Assembly: GCF_900110945.1 (NCBI RefSeq)
Contig: NZ_FOFL01000001.1
Location: 868,001 to 932,000, forward strand
Direction of reading: 5' to 3'
From: Devosia sp. YR412
GTDB taxonomy: Bacteria; Pseudomonadota; Alphaproteobacteria; Rhizobiales; Devosiaceae
Length of the DNA stretch: 64,000 nucleotides
Shown here: positions 8,094-16,797 of the stretch, in pieces
Layout: the number at the start of each line of letters is the position of its first letter
Numbering within the stretch: the stretch's first letter is position 1
The notes under the pieces: model-generated
The model's input: the letters and a program-made list of their open reading frames with translations, nothing else
Database searches by the model: none
What the model was told of the DNA's origin: nothing
Translations under genes and position numbers: made by a program

Positions 8094-8372
8094 TTAATGA
8101 TACTGTTCGAAATCGACATTGAGTGCATCCACCCCGTCGAATTCGAAGGTCACGCACCACGGACCATTGACATGCACCGTGTAGCGCTTCGGGTCATGAC
8201 CCTTTAGACCATGAAAGTCGAACCCGGGGATATTCAGGTCCTCGGGCCGGCTCGCTGCATCGAGAGCATCAAGCCGGGCCAGGATACGCCTGTGCATCTT
8301 CGCGTCGATCTTGGCTGATCGACCCGTAGACCACAGTTCATCCAGCCCCTTGTGCCTGAAGCTTTTGAGCAT
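8094..8372 (-). CDS. higB: HigB-family toxin
   Basis: The 92-residue RelE-superfamily toxin has the HigB layout: an N-terminal SFRHKGLDELW, LARLDALDAA in the helical part, then FHGLKGHDPKRYTVHVNGPWCVTFEF and a VDFEQYH end. HigB toxins are ribosome-associated mRNA interferases. The ATG has no Shine-Dalgarno sequence and sits only four bases beyond the predicted -10 box, which suggests a leaderless mRNA. Translation of higA would then depend on its own site in the 18-nt gap. Confidence 0.9.
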   Translation of the reverse strand: MLKSFRHKGLDELWSTGRSAKIDAKMHRRILARLDALDAASRPEDLNIPGFDFHGLKGHDPKRYTVHVNGPWCVTFEFDGVDALNVDFEQYH

Positions 8373-8376
8373 GGCT

Positions 8377-8405
8377 CATGTAAGCAGATAGCTTACATAT
8401 GTCAA
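8377..8405 (-). promoter_or_regulatory. higBA promoter and operator
   Basis: On the minus strand TTGACA (8405-8400) and TACATG (8382-8377) are spaced by 17 bp. A perfect 8-bp inverted repeat, ATGTAAGC at 8378-8385 and GCTTACAT at 8391-8398 with a 5-bp centre, covers most of the spacer and the -10 box. It is the likely HigA operator. The geometry closely matches that of the other toxin-antitoxin promoter at 266-294. Confidence 0.65.
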
Positions 8406-8433
8406 CAATCGGCTGACAGTTTGCGATTGGTGA

Positions 8434-8766
8434 CTAGACCACATCAATCCCGACATCATCGCCGCGCAGATCCAGGCTGATCACCCAGAGGTCTGGATCG
8501 AAATCCACTTCGCGCGCGATGCGATCATTGACCTTGGCCGGATCCTCCCGCTTGAAGCGGCACTGGAACACCAGCCGCGCATCATCACGGTCGCTGGAGA
8601 GCGGCGCGGGCGTATAGAGCGAGCGCGTGCCGTCGAGGTGGTCGACTTCCACGAACACCTGGCCGGCGATGGGATCGCCGCGCCGCACCACGACGCACAT
8701 ATTGCCCAGGTCATTGTGGCGCCTAACGAAGACGCCGCACCACAGGTCGCTGCGGAGGCGCGACAC
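8434..8766 (-). CDS. DUF1491 family protein
   Basis: A 110-residue protein with the DUF1491 hallmarks: RLRSDLWCGVFVRR at the N-terminus, VVVRRGDPIAGQVFVEV in the middle and DLWVISLD near the end. The GTG start at 8766 overlaps the stop of the peptidoglycan-binding protein gene by one base, so translation is probably coupled. The family is largely restricted to alphaproteobacteria and has no known activity. Confidence 0.82.
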   Translation of the reverse strand: MSRLRSDLWCGVFVRRHNDLGNMCVVVRRGDPIAGQVFVEVDHLDGTRSLYTPAPLSSDRDDARLVFQCRFKREDPAKVNDRIAREVDFDPDLWVISLDLRGDDVGIDVV

Positions 8767-9944
8767 TAGATCGCTGCGCCGGCCTGGCGCAGCAGGCCGA
8801 CGAGGTCCGGATTGATCTGCCCGGTGACCTTGTAGCTGTGGAAATTCTCGAATTCGCGGATCGCCTTGGCGGTACCGTCGCCCGGATGGCCATCGATCGA
8901 GCCATGGTAGAAGCCAAGGCTCGCCAGACCCTTCTGGATCGAGCTGACCAGCTGCACATTATTGGCCGGCAACACCGGATCGAAACTCGCCTGCTGTTGC
9001 ACCGGCTCGGCCTGCACGGCGGTGACCGGACGCGGCGGCGCCATGGGTTCGAGCGAAGCGACCTGGATCGGCGCGGGCTGCACCGGCGCTGAAGCGGCCA
9101 GCAGCGGGCGCTGCGGCACGGGCGCATTGGCAGTTGGCTGTGGCGGGGTCGAACGGCCACCGTCGACGGCGGCAACGATGGAGTCGATCGTGCTGGCGGC
9201 AGCCGTGCCAACGGTATCCACCGCCGCATCGATCGGCGACAGTTCGGCCACGCGTCCCACCACGATATCGGCCTGCGGCTGGACCACAGCCTGCTGCACC
9301 GGCGCCGGCTGCACCACGGGCGCAACCTGCTGCGCCACTGGCATGCGGCCATTGGCATCCGAGCGCAGGATGGCGTCGATCACACCCGGCGTCAGAGCGC
9401 CAGTGGGGGTCATTCCATTGCGGGTTTCAAACGAGCGGATCGCCGAAGCGGTCATCGGACCGTAGAAGCCATCCACCGTGCCGTTGAACAGGCCCAGTTC
9501 GGCCAGTTTCTTCTGCACGGCAAAGGCGTCCTTGTTGCCCACCGGGCCATCGGGAATCACGGCTTGCACCGGTGCGACCTGCTGCAGCGGCGCAATGCCG
9601 CCGGTGGTGTCGCTGGAAATCGCCGGCAGCACGGCGGTCTGCTGCGCCGGCGCGGGCTGCGGCACCGGGGCAACCACCGGCTGGGCGACCGAGACATTGA
9701 CCGGCGCAGAGAAGAACGGCGCCGGATGGCGCGCGGTCTGGAAATACAGGGCATTGCTGGCGGCCAGCGCCGTCAGCGTCACCAGGGCCAGGAGGCCGGT
9801 CGAGGCGAGTGGCGCGCGCATATAGCGCGACAGGGTCCAAAGGCCGGCGCGGCCGAGCGTGGCCGCGACAGCACTACCCGCCAGCAGAGGCAGGCGCGAG
9901 AAGGTTGTTGCCGTCATTGCGCTTTTCTTTTTTCGTCTTGCCAT
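8766..9944 (-). CDS. Membrane-anchored protein with two peptidoglycan-binding domains
   Basis: The 392-residue product has a cytoplasmic basic N-terminus (ARRKKKS), one membrane segment (about residues 45-68), a Pro/Gln/Ala/Val-rich linker and two PG_binding_1 domains. One is at about 130-190 (AVQKKLAELGLFNGTVDGFYG) and one at the C-terminus, about 335-392 (GLASLGFYHGSIDGHPGDG). It presumably reaches the cell wall from the inner membrane. The gene overlaps the end of the histidine kinase gene by about 30 bases. An ATG nine codons further in is an alternative start. Confidence 0.82.
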   Translation of the reverse strand: MARRKKKSAMTATTFSRLPLLAGSAVAATLGRAGLWTLSRYMRAPLASTGLLALVTLTALAASNALYFQTARHPAPFFSAPVNVSVAQPVVAPVPQPAPAQQTAVLPAISSDTTGGIAPLQQVAPVQAVIPDGPVGNKDAFAVQKKLAELGLFNGTVDGFYGPMTASAIRSFETRNGMTPTGALTPGVIDAILRSDANGRMPVAQQVAPVVQPAPVQQAVVQPQADIVVGRVAELSPIDAAVDTVGTAAASTIDSIVAAVDGGRSTPPQPTANAPVPQRPLLAASAPVQPAPIQVASLEPMAPPRPVTAVQAEPVQQQASFDPVLPANNVQLVSSIQKGLASLGFYHGSIDGHPGDGTAKAIREFENFHSYKVTGQINPDLVGLLRQAGAAI

Positions 9945-11731
9945 GGATGGATCTGAGCAGCTGGCGGCTCTTTACGGAAGGGCGTTACGGAGCCAGTGTC
10001 GTCACTCTTTATTGCCGGACCGTTTATGGGCAGCAAAACTGTCACGGTTGTCCCCGCTCCAATTTCCGACAGCGCCCGCAGCGTGCCCTTGTGCAGGTCG
10101 ACCAGCCCTTTGACGATGGAAAGGCCAAGGCCTGTGCCCTCATAGCGGCGGTCGAGACCGTCATGCGCCTGGAAGAAGGGCTCGCCGATGCGCTCCAGCG
10201 ATTCGGGGGCCATGCCGACGCCATTGTCCGAGACGGACAGGTTGATGCTCTGGCCCTGCCGCTTGAGGCTGACCGTCACCTTGCCACCCGGATGGCTGAA
10301 TTTGATGGCATTGGACAGGAGGTTGATCAGGATCTGCCGGCAGGCGCGCTCGTCGGCCACCAGCATCGGCAGCTGGCTGGCGATATCGGCCGTCAGCGTC
10401 ACCTGATGCGTCGTGGCCAGCGCCTCGACCATGCTGAAGCACGGCCCGACCATGTCTTCGACGAGGAAAGCCTCGGCCTGCAGCTCGAACTTGCCGGCCT
10501 CGATCTTGGACATATCCAGCAGCATGCGCACCACTTCGATCAGGTGCTTGCCGCTCTGGTGGATCAACCCGGCATATTCGCGATGGGTGTCCGACAGCTC
10601 GCCGCCGATACCGCTGGTCATCATTTCCGAGAACCCGACCACCGCATTGAGCGGCGTGCGCAGCTCATGCCCGATGGTGGCGAGGAACCGCGACTTGGCG
10701 GCCGAGGCTTCCTCGGCAATGCGCCGGGCTTCGGCCATGGCCAGTTCATTATCCTTGCGGCTGGTGACGTCATGGAACAGCGCCACCACTTCATGGCGCT
10801 CCCCGCCAAGCTCGGGATCGAGGACCGGCGACAGGCTGATTTCCACCCAGATGAAACGCGGCACGTTGCGCGCGCCGCGCGGATCGTCCTGCCGCATGCG
10901 CACTTCGAGCGTCCGCGTCCGGCCGTCGATATTGGCATCGGCAAAGGCGGTGAGATAGGCGGGCCGGTCGGCCACATGAATACGCTCGCTCAGCGCCATG
11001 GTCGAGAGCTCATAGCGGCGGCAGCCGAACAGCGTCTCCGACGAGCGCGAGGCAAGCAAGATTTCACCCTCGCTGGAAAAGCGGATCACGCCATCCTGCA
11101 CATGCTCGATCAGGTGCCGATAGGCGGTCATCTGCGACTTGTCATAGACTTCATAGCCGGCATTGATCCGGTTGGCCGTATGCAGCACCACGGCCATGGC
11201 CGCTGCAAAAGCCGCGACGGCAGTGCCCATCAGCACAGCGCCCGCAACCGGTAGCCCGGGCAGCGCCATCAGCGCCGCAACACCGATGACGATCAGCACG
11301 CCCGCCAGCAGCAACCAGCTCTGGTGCCGCAGTGCTGCGCCACCGAGCAGAGCCGCCATCACCGGACCCATCATGACGATGGCGAGGCCGGCATCGCCAA
11401 CATTGGGATCGGCCAGTGTCAGCAGGAAGCCGATCAGGAACATTGCATAGACCTGGCCGGCCGCGGCAAGGTCAAACAGGCGGCGCTGGTGCAGCGCCAT
11501 GGTCGCCATGCCCGCGCCCAGCGCCAGGGTGGCGACGATCAAGGGAAAGGCGTTGCCGATGACCAGCAGGTAGATGGCAAAGGGCATGGCCAGCGCGCTC
11601 AGCGCCAGCAGGATGCGGGAATTGTTGGCGAGCGTCTTGCGGCGCAGCATTTCGGGCCGATGACCGTTCCCGGCCGCGACCAGAGGCATCTCTCTGCTTG
11701 CGCCGAAAGAGAACAGGCTACGCATACGCAT
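9914..11731 (-). CDS. PAS-domain membrane histidine kinase of the PleC/DivJ type
   Basis: The 605-residue protein has five to six hydrophobic segments (about 38-188), a PAS domain (about 200-325), a HisKA domain with phospho-acceptor His355 in ATIGHELRTPL, and a HATPase_c domain with NLLSNAIKF and GTGLGLSIVKGLVD. The HisKA sequence and overall layout resemble the alphaproteobacterial cell-cycle kinases DivJ and PleC, which act on DivK and PleD. No substrate regulator is adjacent, and calling it DivJ would need a phylogeny. It heads an operon with the peptidoglycan-binding and DUF1491 genes. Confidence 0.82.
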   Translation of the reverse strand: MRMRSLFSFGASREMPLVAAGNGHRPEMLRRKTLANNSRILLALSALAMPFAIYLLVIGNAFPLIVATLALGAGMATMALHQRRLFDLAAAGQVYAMFLIGFLLTLADPNVGDAGLAIVMMGPVMAALLGGAALRHQSWLLLAGVLIVIGVAALMALPGLPVAGAVLMGTAVAAFAAAMAVVLHTANRINAGYEVYDKSQMTAYRHLIEHVQDGVIRFSSEGEILLASRSSETLFGCRRYELSTMALSERIHVADRPAYLTAFADANIDGRTRTLEVRMRQDDPRGARNVPRFIWVEISLSPVLDPELGGERHEVVALFHDVTSRKDNELAMAEARRIAEEASAAKSRFLATIGHELRTPLNAVVGFSEMMTSGIGGELSDTHREYAGLIHQSGKHLIEVVRMLLDMSKIEAGKFELQAEAFLVEDMVGPCFSMVEALATTHQVTLTADIASQLPMLVADERACRQILINLLSNAIKFSHPGGKVTVSLKRQGQSINLSVSDNGVGMAPESLERIGEPFFQAHDGLDRRYEGTGLGLSIVKGLVDLHKGTLRALSEIGAGTTVTVLLPINGPAIKSDDTGSVTPFRKEPPAAQIHPWQDEKRKAQ

Positions 11732-12062
11732 TACTCACTATCACGACGCCAGCAGTGACGGATGCCGGGGCATCCAGGGTTTGGCTGCAGCTGCAGCCCG
11801 CCTGATCGGATCAGGTCTCGTTGCGGCCACACTGCGTCTCAAGAGCTAAATTCGCCCTTAAATACCGGGTCCGGGAACAAGCCCCGGAAGGCCCAACGAC
11901 GTGCTTTCTCGGGTTAGCGTAAACAAGGTGTTGCCCCCGCTAGGATCGCTCCTAAGATTTGCATCAAATTTTATCGAAAAGTCCCAGCACGGTTTAACGA
12001 GCGCTCCCTAAGGTCAGTCTGGCAGGCACTATTCGCTCTGCTCAGGCTTTTCGGGATTGGCA
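11732..12062. other. Intergenic region between divergent genes
   Basis: About 330 bases upstream of both the histidine kinase (minus) and the DUF5330-like gene (plus). It contains several short GC-rich hairpins, for example around GGTCCGGG/CCCCGG near 11862-11886, and an AT-rich stretch near 11955-11975 that may hold a promoter. I see no open frame with a ribosome binding site. Confidence 0.4.
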
Positions 12063-12371
12063 ATGTTCGTAGTGGTTCGCTCCGTTTTCTGGCTGACGGT
12101 CGCCTATATGGTGATCAAGCCTGGCGTTGACCTGCCCGATGCCAATGCCCTGTCGCAGCAGGCCATGGCGGCCGGCAGCGCGGCGATTGCCTCCCACATC
12201 GATTCGATTGATTGCGACAGCTTCCAGTGTTTTGGCGGCAAGGCCATTGCCACGCACACGCTGTCCAGCATCGCAGCACCAGCTCTCCCGCCTGTCGCTC
12301 TTCCCATGCATGAGACAGCGACGGCGCGGCTGGCCCCGGTTCCAAGGCCGCGACCGGCCTGGGCGGGCTAG
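12063..12371 (+). CDS. Small DUF5330-like membrane-anchored protein
   Basis: The 102-residue product has a hydrophobic N-terminal segment (VVVRSVFWLTVAYMVI) followed by IKPG, a helical Ala-rich part, and a two-Cys segment IDCDSFQCFGGKA. That order resembles DUF5330 proteins of Rhizobiales, which I recall lying beside sufE, as here. I use the ATG at 12063; a TTG two codons upstream is possible. The Pro-rich tail may be outside the membrane. Function unknown. Confidence 0.6.
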   Translation: MFVVVRSVFWLTVAYMVIKPGVDLPDANALSQQAMAAGSAAIASHIDSIDCDSFQCFGGKAIATHTLSSIAAPALPPVALPMHETATARLAPVPRPRPAWAG

Positions 12372-12451
12372 CGGGGGTCCTCCAGCCCCGAGGTCATACC
12401 AGTCCCCGTGTCCCTTCCCCAAGCGACAGCCCAACGCGAACTGGTCCTGAG

Positions 12452-12484
12452 CCGCAAGCACGCTGCCCGTGCTTGCGGTTTTTT
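12452..12484 (+). terminator. Rho-independent terminator
   Basis: An 11-bp perfect stem, CCGCAAGCACG at 12452-12462 and CGTGCTTGCGG at 12468-12478, with a 5-base loop, is followed by six T residues. It ends the DUF5330-like transcript and separates it from sufE, whose promoter must lie in the next 50 bases. Confidence 0.9.
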
Positions 12485-12537
12485 CTTGCAGCATCCGCAC
12501 TCTGGTAAAGCCGGCCGGCTTTGACTAGATAATTGCC

Positions 12538-12963
12538 ATGACCCAGCCTCAAGCCTTCCAGGACATTGCCGACAACCTTGCCTTCCTCGACGATTGGGAA
12601 GACCGGCTGAATTATCTCATCGAGCTGGGCCAGGCGCTGCCGGACATGCCCGAGACCGACAAGAGCGCCGAGAACAAGGTCAAGGGCTGCGTCTCCAACG
12701 TCTGGCTGGTGTCGAGCGTCGATCGCTCATCGGGCGCGCCGGTCATGCGCTTCCGCGGCCAATCCGATGCTATCATCACCAAGGGCCTCGTCGCCGTGCT
12801 GATCGCGCTCTATTCGGACCGCCCGGCAGCAGAAATCGCCGAGACGGACGCCATCGAGTGGTTCAAGAAGGTTGGCCTCAGCGAGCATCTCGGCATGCAG
12901 CGCTCCAATGGCCTCGTCGCCATGGTCAATCGCATCCGCACCGAGGGCAAGGCGCTAAGCTGA
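12538..12963 (+). CDS. sufE: SufE family cysteine-desulfurase activator
   Basis: A 141-residue SufE protein. The conserved sulfur-accepting Cys51 lies in VKGCVSNVW, the position known from E. coli SufE. SufE takes persulfide sulfur from the SufS desulfurase and passes it to the SufBCD scaffold for Fe-S cluster assembly. It is a single gene here; the rest of the suf system is not in the window. It ends one base from the convergent acyltransferase gene. Confidence 0.93.
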   Translation: MTQPQAFQDIADNLAFLDDWEDRLNYLIELGQALPDMPETDKSAENKVKGCVSNVWLVSSVDRSSGAPVMRFRGQSDAIITKGLVAVLIALYSDRPAAEIAETDAIEWFKKVGLSEHLGMQRSNGLVAMVNRIRTEGKALS

Positions 12964-12964
12964 G

Positions 12965-14035
12965 CTATTCGGCCGGAGCCGGAACCGGCGCCGGGCGCTT
13001 CTTGCCGAACACACCATTGAAGAAACGCAGCGCCGGCATTTCCACCAGGCGATAGACGACGATGCCCGCCACCGTGCCGCCGACCACCGATACTGCAGCC
13101 ACCAGATAGTCGGCCCAGAGATCGGCCGGATCGAGTAGCTTGAAGGCGATACCTGACAGGATCGCCACTTCGTAGATATGCACCAGGTAGATCGAATAGG
13201 AGGCGTCGCCGACCAGTTCGAGCAGGCGCACCTTTGGCAGCACCGCCTCGAAGCGTACCGCCAGCAGCACCAGCGCCGAAGCAAAAGCCGCAAGGCCGAC
13301 AAAGGCCAGGCCATCCTCAAGCAGACCGTTGCGATCGACCGAAAAGCCTTCCACCAGCCCGATCAGGCCCAGCACAATGACCGCATAGATCATCGAGCGC
13401 GGCAACCGCGCGATCTTGCCCTGCAGGGTGGCAAGGCCAATCCAGGCCCCGGCGACAAAGGCCAGCGGCATGAAGCTGGTATAAAATTGCGCAATCGCCG
13501 GCTCCGGCTGCAGCAGCGCGCCGATCAGCGTCAGCGCGGCAAAGGCAATGGTTAGCCATATGACGCGCGATTGTGCGCCCAGAAAGGCCAGCAGCGCGAA
13601 GCAGACGTAGAAGAACATCTCGTAGTTCAGCGTCCAGCCCAGCTTGTAGAGCGGGTGAATGCCGCCACTGACCGGGTTGTGGAACGGGATGAACAGCAGC
13701 GACAGGATCAATTGGCCGGTGTCATAGACAGTGGTCTTGAACATATGCGGCAGCGCCAGCGCCAGGGCGGCAGCGATCAGCGTCGCGCCCCAATACATCG
13801 GCACGATGCGGATGAAGCGGCGGCGCAGGAAATCCGTTGCCGAGAAGCGCCCTTCCCCGGTCACCACGACCATGATGAAGCCGGAAATCACGAAAAACAG
13901 GATCACGCCCATCCAGCCCAACCGGCTGAAGCCGAGGTCGTGACCGACCAGCGGATACAGCAAGGCGTGCGATGCCAGAACGAACACCGCCGCGAAACCG
14001 CGCAAATACTGGATCGAGATGAATTTCTGCTTCAT
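12965..14035 (-). CDS. Acyltransferase family 3 (ExoZ/OafA-like) membrane protein
   Basis: A 356-residue integral membrane protein with about ten hydrophobic segments. The acyltransferase_3 motifs are clear: SIQYLRGFAAVFVLASHA with the putative catalytic His near residue 23, FFVISGFIM, and FLRRRFIRIVPMYW. Such enzymes acetylate or succinylate sugars of exopolysaccharide, lipopolysaccharide or Nod factor at the inner membrane. The N-terminus is closest to ExoZ-like exopolysaccharide acetyltransferases, but no polysaccharide genes are near, so the substrate is open. Confidence 0.87.
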   Translation of the reverse strand: MKQKFISIQYLRGFAAVFVLASHALLYPLVGHDLGFSRLGWMGVILFFVISGFIMVVVTGEGRFSATDFLRRRFIRIVPMYWGATLIAAALALALPHMFKTTVYDTGQLILSLLFIPFHNPVSGGIHPLYKLGWTLNYEMFFYVCFALLAFLGAQSRVIWLTIAFAALTLIGALLQPEPAIAQFYTSFMPLAFVAGAWIGLATLQGKIARLPRSMIYAVIVLGLIGLVEGFSVDRNGLLEDGLAFVGLAAFASALVLLAVRFEAVLPKVRLLELVGDASYSIYLVHIYEVAILSGIAFKLLDPADLWADYLVAAVSVVGGTVAGIVVYRLVEMPALRFFNGVFGKKRPAPVPAPAE

Positions 14036-14089
14036 GCCAGTGTCTTACCACAGGTCGGCGCGGACCAAATGTTACCAAACATTACATAG

Positions 14090-14581
14090 TTAAGGCCTGT
14101 TTTCGCCGATCAGCGGCAGTCGCTCGCCGAGCCATCCGCGCAAGGCCCCGGCCGCCTCTCCGCTGGCCTGCGGCGACAGGCCAAACCGGCTCGCCACCTG
14201 GTCGAGCCCGATGCGCAGCACCAGCTTGGCGCTGCGCCGCGGCCAGCGCCGCTCGGTCTCGACCTGCTGCAGGCCCTTGCCCAGTCCGCACACATCCAGC
14301 AGCACGCCCCAGCAATCGGGTGGCAGCGTGCCGGCCAGTTTGCTCAGCACCTGCCGCGCCGCCGCAGCACTATCGCTGGCGGCTTCGACGCTATTGCCGC
14401 AGCCTTTGTTGCCGCCAATCCGGGTCGGATCATAGGACATGGTCACCCGCGGCATCAGCTGCGCCCGAAGGATCAGCCGCTCCAGCCGATCGGCCGCCGC
14501 CAGATGGTGCGCGCCGAGAAAGCCGTCCTTGCCGGCGGCCAGCCGTGCCACCGTCACGTCGTCCCTTGCGCTAGAGACCAT
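14090..14581 (-). CDS. DUF6456 domain-containing protein
   Basis: A 163-residue protein whose central and C-terminal part (about 50-155) matches the alphaproteobacterial DUF6456 type: MSYDPTRIGGNKG, then LPPDCWGVLLDVCGLGKGLQQVE and RRSAKLVLRIGLDQVASRFGL. The family often follows a DnaA-domain-IV-like helix-turn-helix, sometimes fused to it. Here the gene overlaps that partner by 11 bases, so the two are one split version of the fused protein. Probably DNA-associated; role unknown. Confidence 0.72.
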   Translation of the reverse strand: MVSSARDDVTVARLAAGKDGFLGAHHLAAADRLERLILRAQLMPRVTMSYDPTRIGGNKGCGNSVEAASDSAAAARQVLSKLAGTLPPDCWGVLLDVCGLGKGLQQVETERRWPRRSAKLVLRIGLDQVASRFGLSPQASGEAAGALRGWLGERLPLIGENRP

Positions 14582-14948
14582 GATCCGCGGCCTCCGCAGC
14601 CATGGTGGTTTCCAGCCGCTGTTCCAGCGCACAAACCTCGGCGTCGAAGCACGGATCATCGCGCAGGTCTTCGATCCGCGCGCAGGCGTATGAGACTGTT
14701 GTCCTATCCCGACCAAAGGCATGACCGATCTCGGCCAGGGTTCGGCCATAGATGACATGGGCCAGATACATGGCCAGCTGCCGTGCCCGCGACGCGGCAT
14801 TGCGGCCGCGACCGGCATGCACAAGCAATCGCGACGGCACTCTTTTATGCTGGGAAACCAGTGCAATAACCTGGTCGCAACTGCGCTGTGCCGGGCCGGA
14901 CCACGGCATGGCATGCTGCAACGTCGATTGAGTGGGAGTATGATGCAT
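14571..14948 (-). CDS. DnaA domain IV-like DNA-binding protein
   Basis: A 125-residue protein consisting almost only of a domain resembling the C-terminal DNA-binding domain of DnaA: ARQLAMYLAHVIYG, LAEIGHAFGRDRTTVSYACARIED. The DnaA signature region that contacts the DnaA box (GRDHTTVLHA in true DnaA) is conserved in outline. The AAA+ ATPase is missing, so it cannot be an initiator by itself; it could bind DnaA-box-like sites as a regulator or competitor. The ATG follows a GAGG site. Confidence 0.78.
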   Translation of the reverse strand: MHHTPTQSTLQHAMPWSGPAQRSCDQVIALVSQHKRVPSRLLVHAGRGRNAASRARQLAMYLAHVIYGRTLAEIGHAFGRDRTTVSYACARIEDLRDDPCFDAEVCALEQRLETTMAAEAADHGL

Positions 14949-15023
14949 CGTATTGCCTCGCTTGGGTGTAAGAATTTATTCCTACATACTGCGACAGGCA
15001 AGAGCGGAGGGGGATAAGTGGGT

Positions 15024-15056
15024 AAAAAGGCAAACGGCCGCCTTGCGGGCGGCCGT
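15024..15056 (-). terminator. Rho-independent terminator of mucR
   Basis: On the minus strand a 9-bp perfect stem (arms at 15048-15056 and 15034-15042, ACGGCCGCC with its complement, 5-base loop) is followed by TTGCCTTTTT. It lies 66 nt after the mucR stop. Confidence 0.75.
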
Positions 15057-15121
15057 CTGAACTCTTTATCGCCGGGGTCCGGAATGGACGCGACGTCTCG
15101 TAGCGGAGGGTCGGTGACGGA

Positions 15122-15544
15122 TCAGGCAGCCTTGCGGCCGAGACCATTGTCCTTGGCAAGCTTGGAACGCGTTGCCGAATAGTTGGGAGCGACCATCGGG
15201 TAGTCAGCCGGCAGGCCCCACTTCTCGCGGTATTCTTCCGGCGAGAGATTGTAGTGGGTGCGCAGGTGGCGCTTCAGCGACTTGAACTTCTTGCCGTCTT
15301 CGAGGCAGATGATGTAGTCGGCGGCAACAGACTTGCGAACCGGAACAGCAGGCTTCAGCTCTTCGACTGGCACCACAACTTCGTTGGTCTGTAGAGCACG
15401 CAAAGCGCCATGGACTTCGGCGATCAGCTTGGGCAGATCGGTGACGCTCACCGAATTGTGGCTCACATAGGCGGAGACGATATCGGTGCTGAGCTCGATC
15501 AGATCGTGTTCATAACCCGTCGTCGATACGGCGGTGTCATTCAT
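15122..15544 (-). CDS. mucR: MucR/Ros family transcriptional regulator
   Basis: A 140-residue regulator of the MucR/Ros type with an N-terminal helical oligomerisation region and a C-terminal prokaryotic zinc finger, [21 protein letters not shown]. The finger has Cys-x2-Asp instead of Cys-x2-Cys as its first ligand pair, a known variant in this family. MucR proteins control exopolysaccharide, motility and cell-cycle genes in rhizobia and Brucella, binding AT-rich DNA and repressing their own promoter. The 127 bases upstream contain an AT-rich run (ATTATTTTTATTG) that suits such control. Confidence 0.92.
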   Translation of the reverse strand: MNDTAVSTTGYEHDLIELSTDIVSAYVSHNSVSVTDLPKLIAEVHGALRALQTNEVVVPVEELKPAVPVRKSVAADYIICLEDGKKFKSLKRHLRTHYNLSPEEYREKWGLPADYPMVAPNYSATRSKLAKDNGLGRKAA

Positions 15545-15671
15545 ATTTCAACCTTCCATTATTTTTATTGGGTCATGACGGGGGGCAATCATGGCCATGA
15601 TTCATTCCTAAGACTGTTCATTGTGCTTCGCAACCCAATATGCCGCGATTAACATGTAACTCTGCGACAAT

Positions 15672-16025
15672 TCATCTCTGTGGATTTCGTCTATTTCTAG
15701 ACTTTAGTTGCGTAATCGACCCGTCATTGAGTTTTTGATCAGTGATGTGATGATTGGCCCTTGCTAGCAGATGCGCCCCAACCGGGGTGGTCAGCAGCAG
15801 GAATACAATGCCCACTACTGCCCGCAGCGCCACACCTGCATCAAAGCAAGTCAAGGCTACTGCCAGCAGCACTAATCCACCCCCAACTGCCCCTGCTTTG
15901 GAGGCAGCGTGCATGCGGGTGTAAAGGTCGGGCAATCGCACCACGCCGATACTGGCAATCAGGGTGAAAGCGGCCCCCAGCACCAGCACGACGCACCCAG
16001 TATAGACGAGTAAATCGGTGATCAT
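15672..16025 (-). CDS. mrpG: Na+/H+ antiporter subunit MrpG
   Basis: A 117-residue protein with three hydrophobic segments and the MrpG/PhaG signature [21 protein letters not shown]. It is a small subunit of the Mrp multi-subunit cation/proton antiporter. The ATG at 16025 overlaps the mrpF stop (ATGA), which fixes the start; the frame continues upstream only by chance. It is the last gene of the operon. Confidence 0.93.
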   Translation of the reverse strand: MITDLLVYTGCVVLVLGAAFTLIASIGVVRLPDLYTRMHAASKAGAVGGGLVLLAVALTCFDAGVALRAVVGIVFLLLTTPVGAHLLARANHHITDQKLNDGSITQLKSRNRRNPQR

Positions 16026-16321
16026 TGTGGCGCGCCTCCTGACTTGAGGCGGCGCGACATTATGTACCGCGCTAGGGCAATGGTGGCGAGAAAACCGAGC
16101 AGCGCCAGCGCGATGGCAATATCGAGATAGAGCGTCAGTCCCGTGCGGATGGCGATTGCCGCGACAAATCCCATGGCTACTACGGTCAGCAGGTCGAGCG
16201 CCAGCACCCGGTCGGCCAACGTCGGGCCGATGATGATGCGGACGGTCGAAATCAGCAGCGCCAGGCCCAGCATCAGCAGGGCGACAAAGCTGGCAAGCGA
16301 CAGGGCAGCGGCCGGGCTCAT
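16022..16321 (-). CDS. mrpF: Na+/H+ antiporter subunit MrpF
   Basis: A 99-residue, three-segment membrane protein with [19 protein letters not shown], the MrpF/PhaF core motif. It has a four-base overlap with mrpE upstream and with mrpG downstream. It is an essential small subunit of the Mrp complex. Length is normal for the family. Confidence 0.93.
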   Translation of the reverse strand: MSPAAALSLASFVALLMLGLALLISTVRIIIGPTLADRVLALDLLTVVAMGFVAAIAIRTGLTLYLDIAIALALLGFLATIALARYIMSRRLKSGGAPQ

Positions 16322-16797
16322 GCAAACAGCTCCCGCACTCTGGCTTCAAAGCCATTGGCAATTTCGACAATAACATTTTGCGATGTACTTGCCGTCAGCA
16401 CATGCACGTAAAGCACCGAGCGATCCGCACTGACGTCAATGCTCAGCGTGCCCGGCGTCAGGGTGATCAGATTGGCGAGCAGCGTGATCTCGGCATCGGA
16501 ACGGACGCTCAGCGGGAAGGCAACTATTTCTGGGTGCAAGGCGGATTTGAGATTGGGCGTCAGCACCACGATCGCCACCCGGACCGCACTCAGCGCCAGT
16601 TCCCGCAGAAACAGCCCGGCCAGCGAGACAGCCATTCGCAGCTTGTGAACAGCGCGGGGCTGCGCCAGGCTCTTGCGCAATAGCAGTACGGCCAGCGTGC
16701 CGATCGCCGCGCCGAGCAGCAGGTTGAGCCCGGAGAAACTGCCGGTCATCGCGGCCCACAGCAACGCCAGGCCCAGCACGATCACCGCCACGCTCAT
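16318..16797 (-). CDS. mrpE: Na+/H+ antiporter subunit MrpE
   Basis: A 159-residue protein with two N-terminal membrane segments and a cytoplasmic domain containing [24 protein letters not shown], diagnostic for MrpE/PhaE. It overlaps mrpD and mrpF by four bases each, so the operon is translationally coupled. Confidence 0.93.
   Translation of the reverse strand: MSVAVIVLGLALLWAAMTGSFSGLNLLLGAAIGTLAVLLLRKSLAQPRAVHKLRMAVSLAGLFLRELALSAVRVAIVVLTPNLKSALHPEIVAFPLSVRSDAEITLLANLITLTPGTLSIDVSADRSVLYVHVLTASTSQNVIVEIANGFEARVRELFA

Noticed and set aside
9914..11731. Naming the histidine kinase divJ or pleC outright
   Set aside because: Domain order and HisKA fit both; no adjacent substrate or phylogeny distinguishes them.
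16026..16376. N-terminal extension of MrpG
   Set aside because: The extension lies out of frame over mrpF and mrpE; the ATGA overlap at 16022-16025 sets the start.
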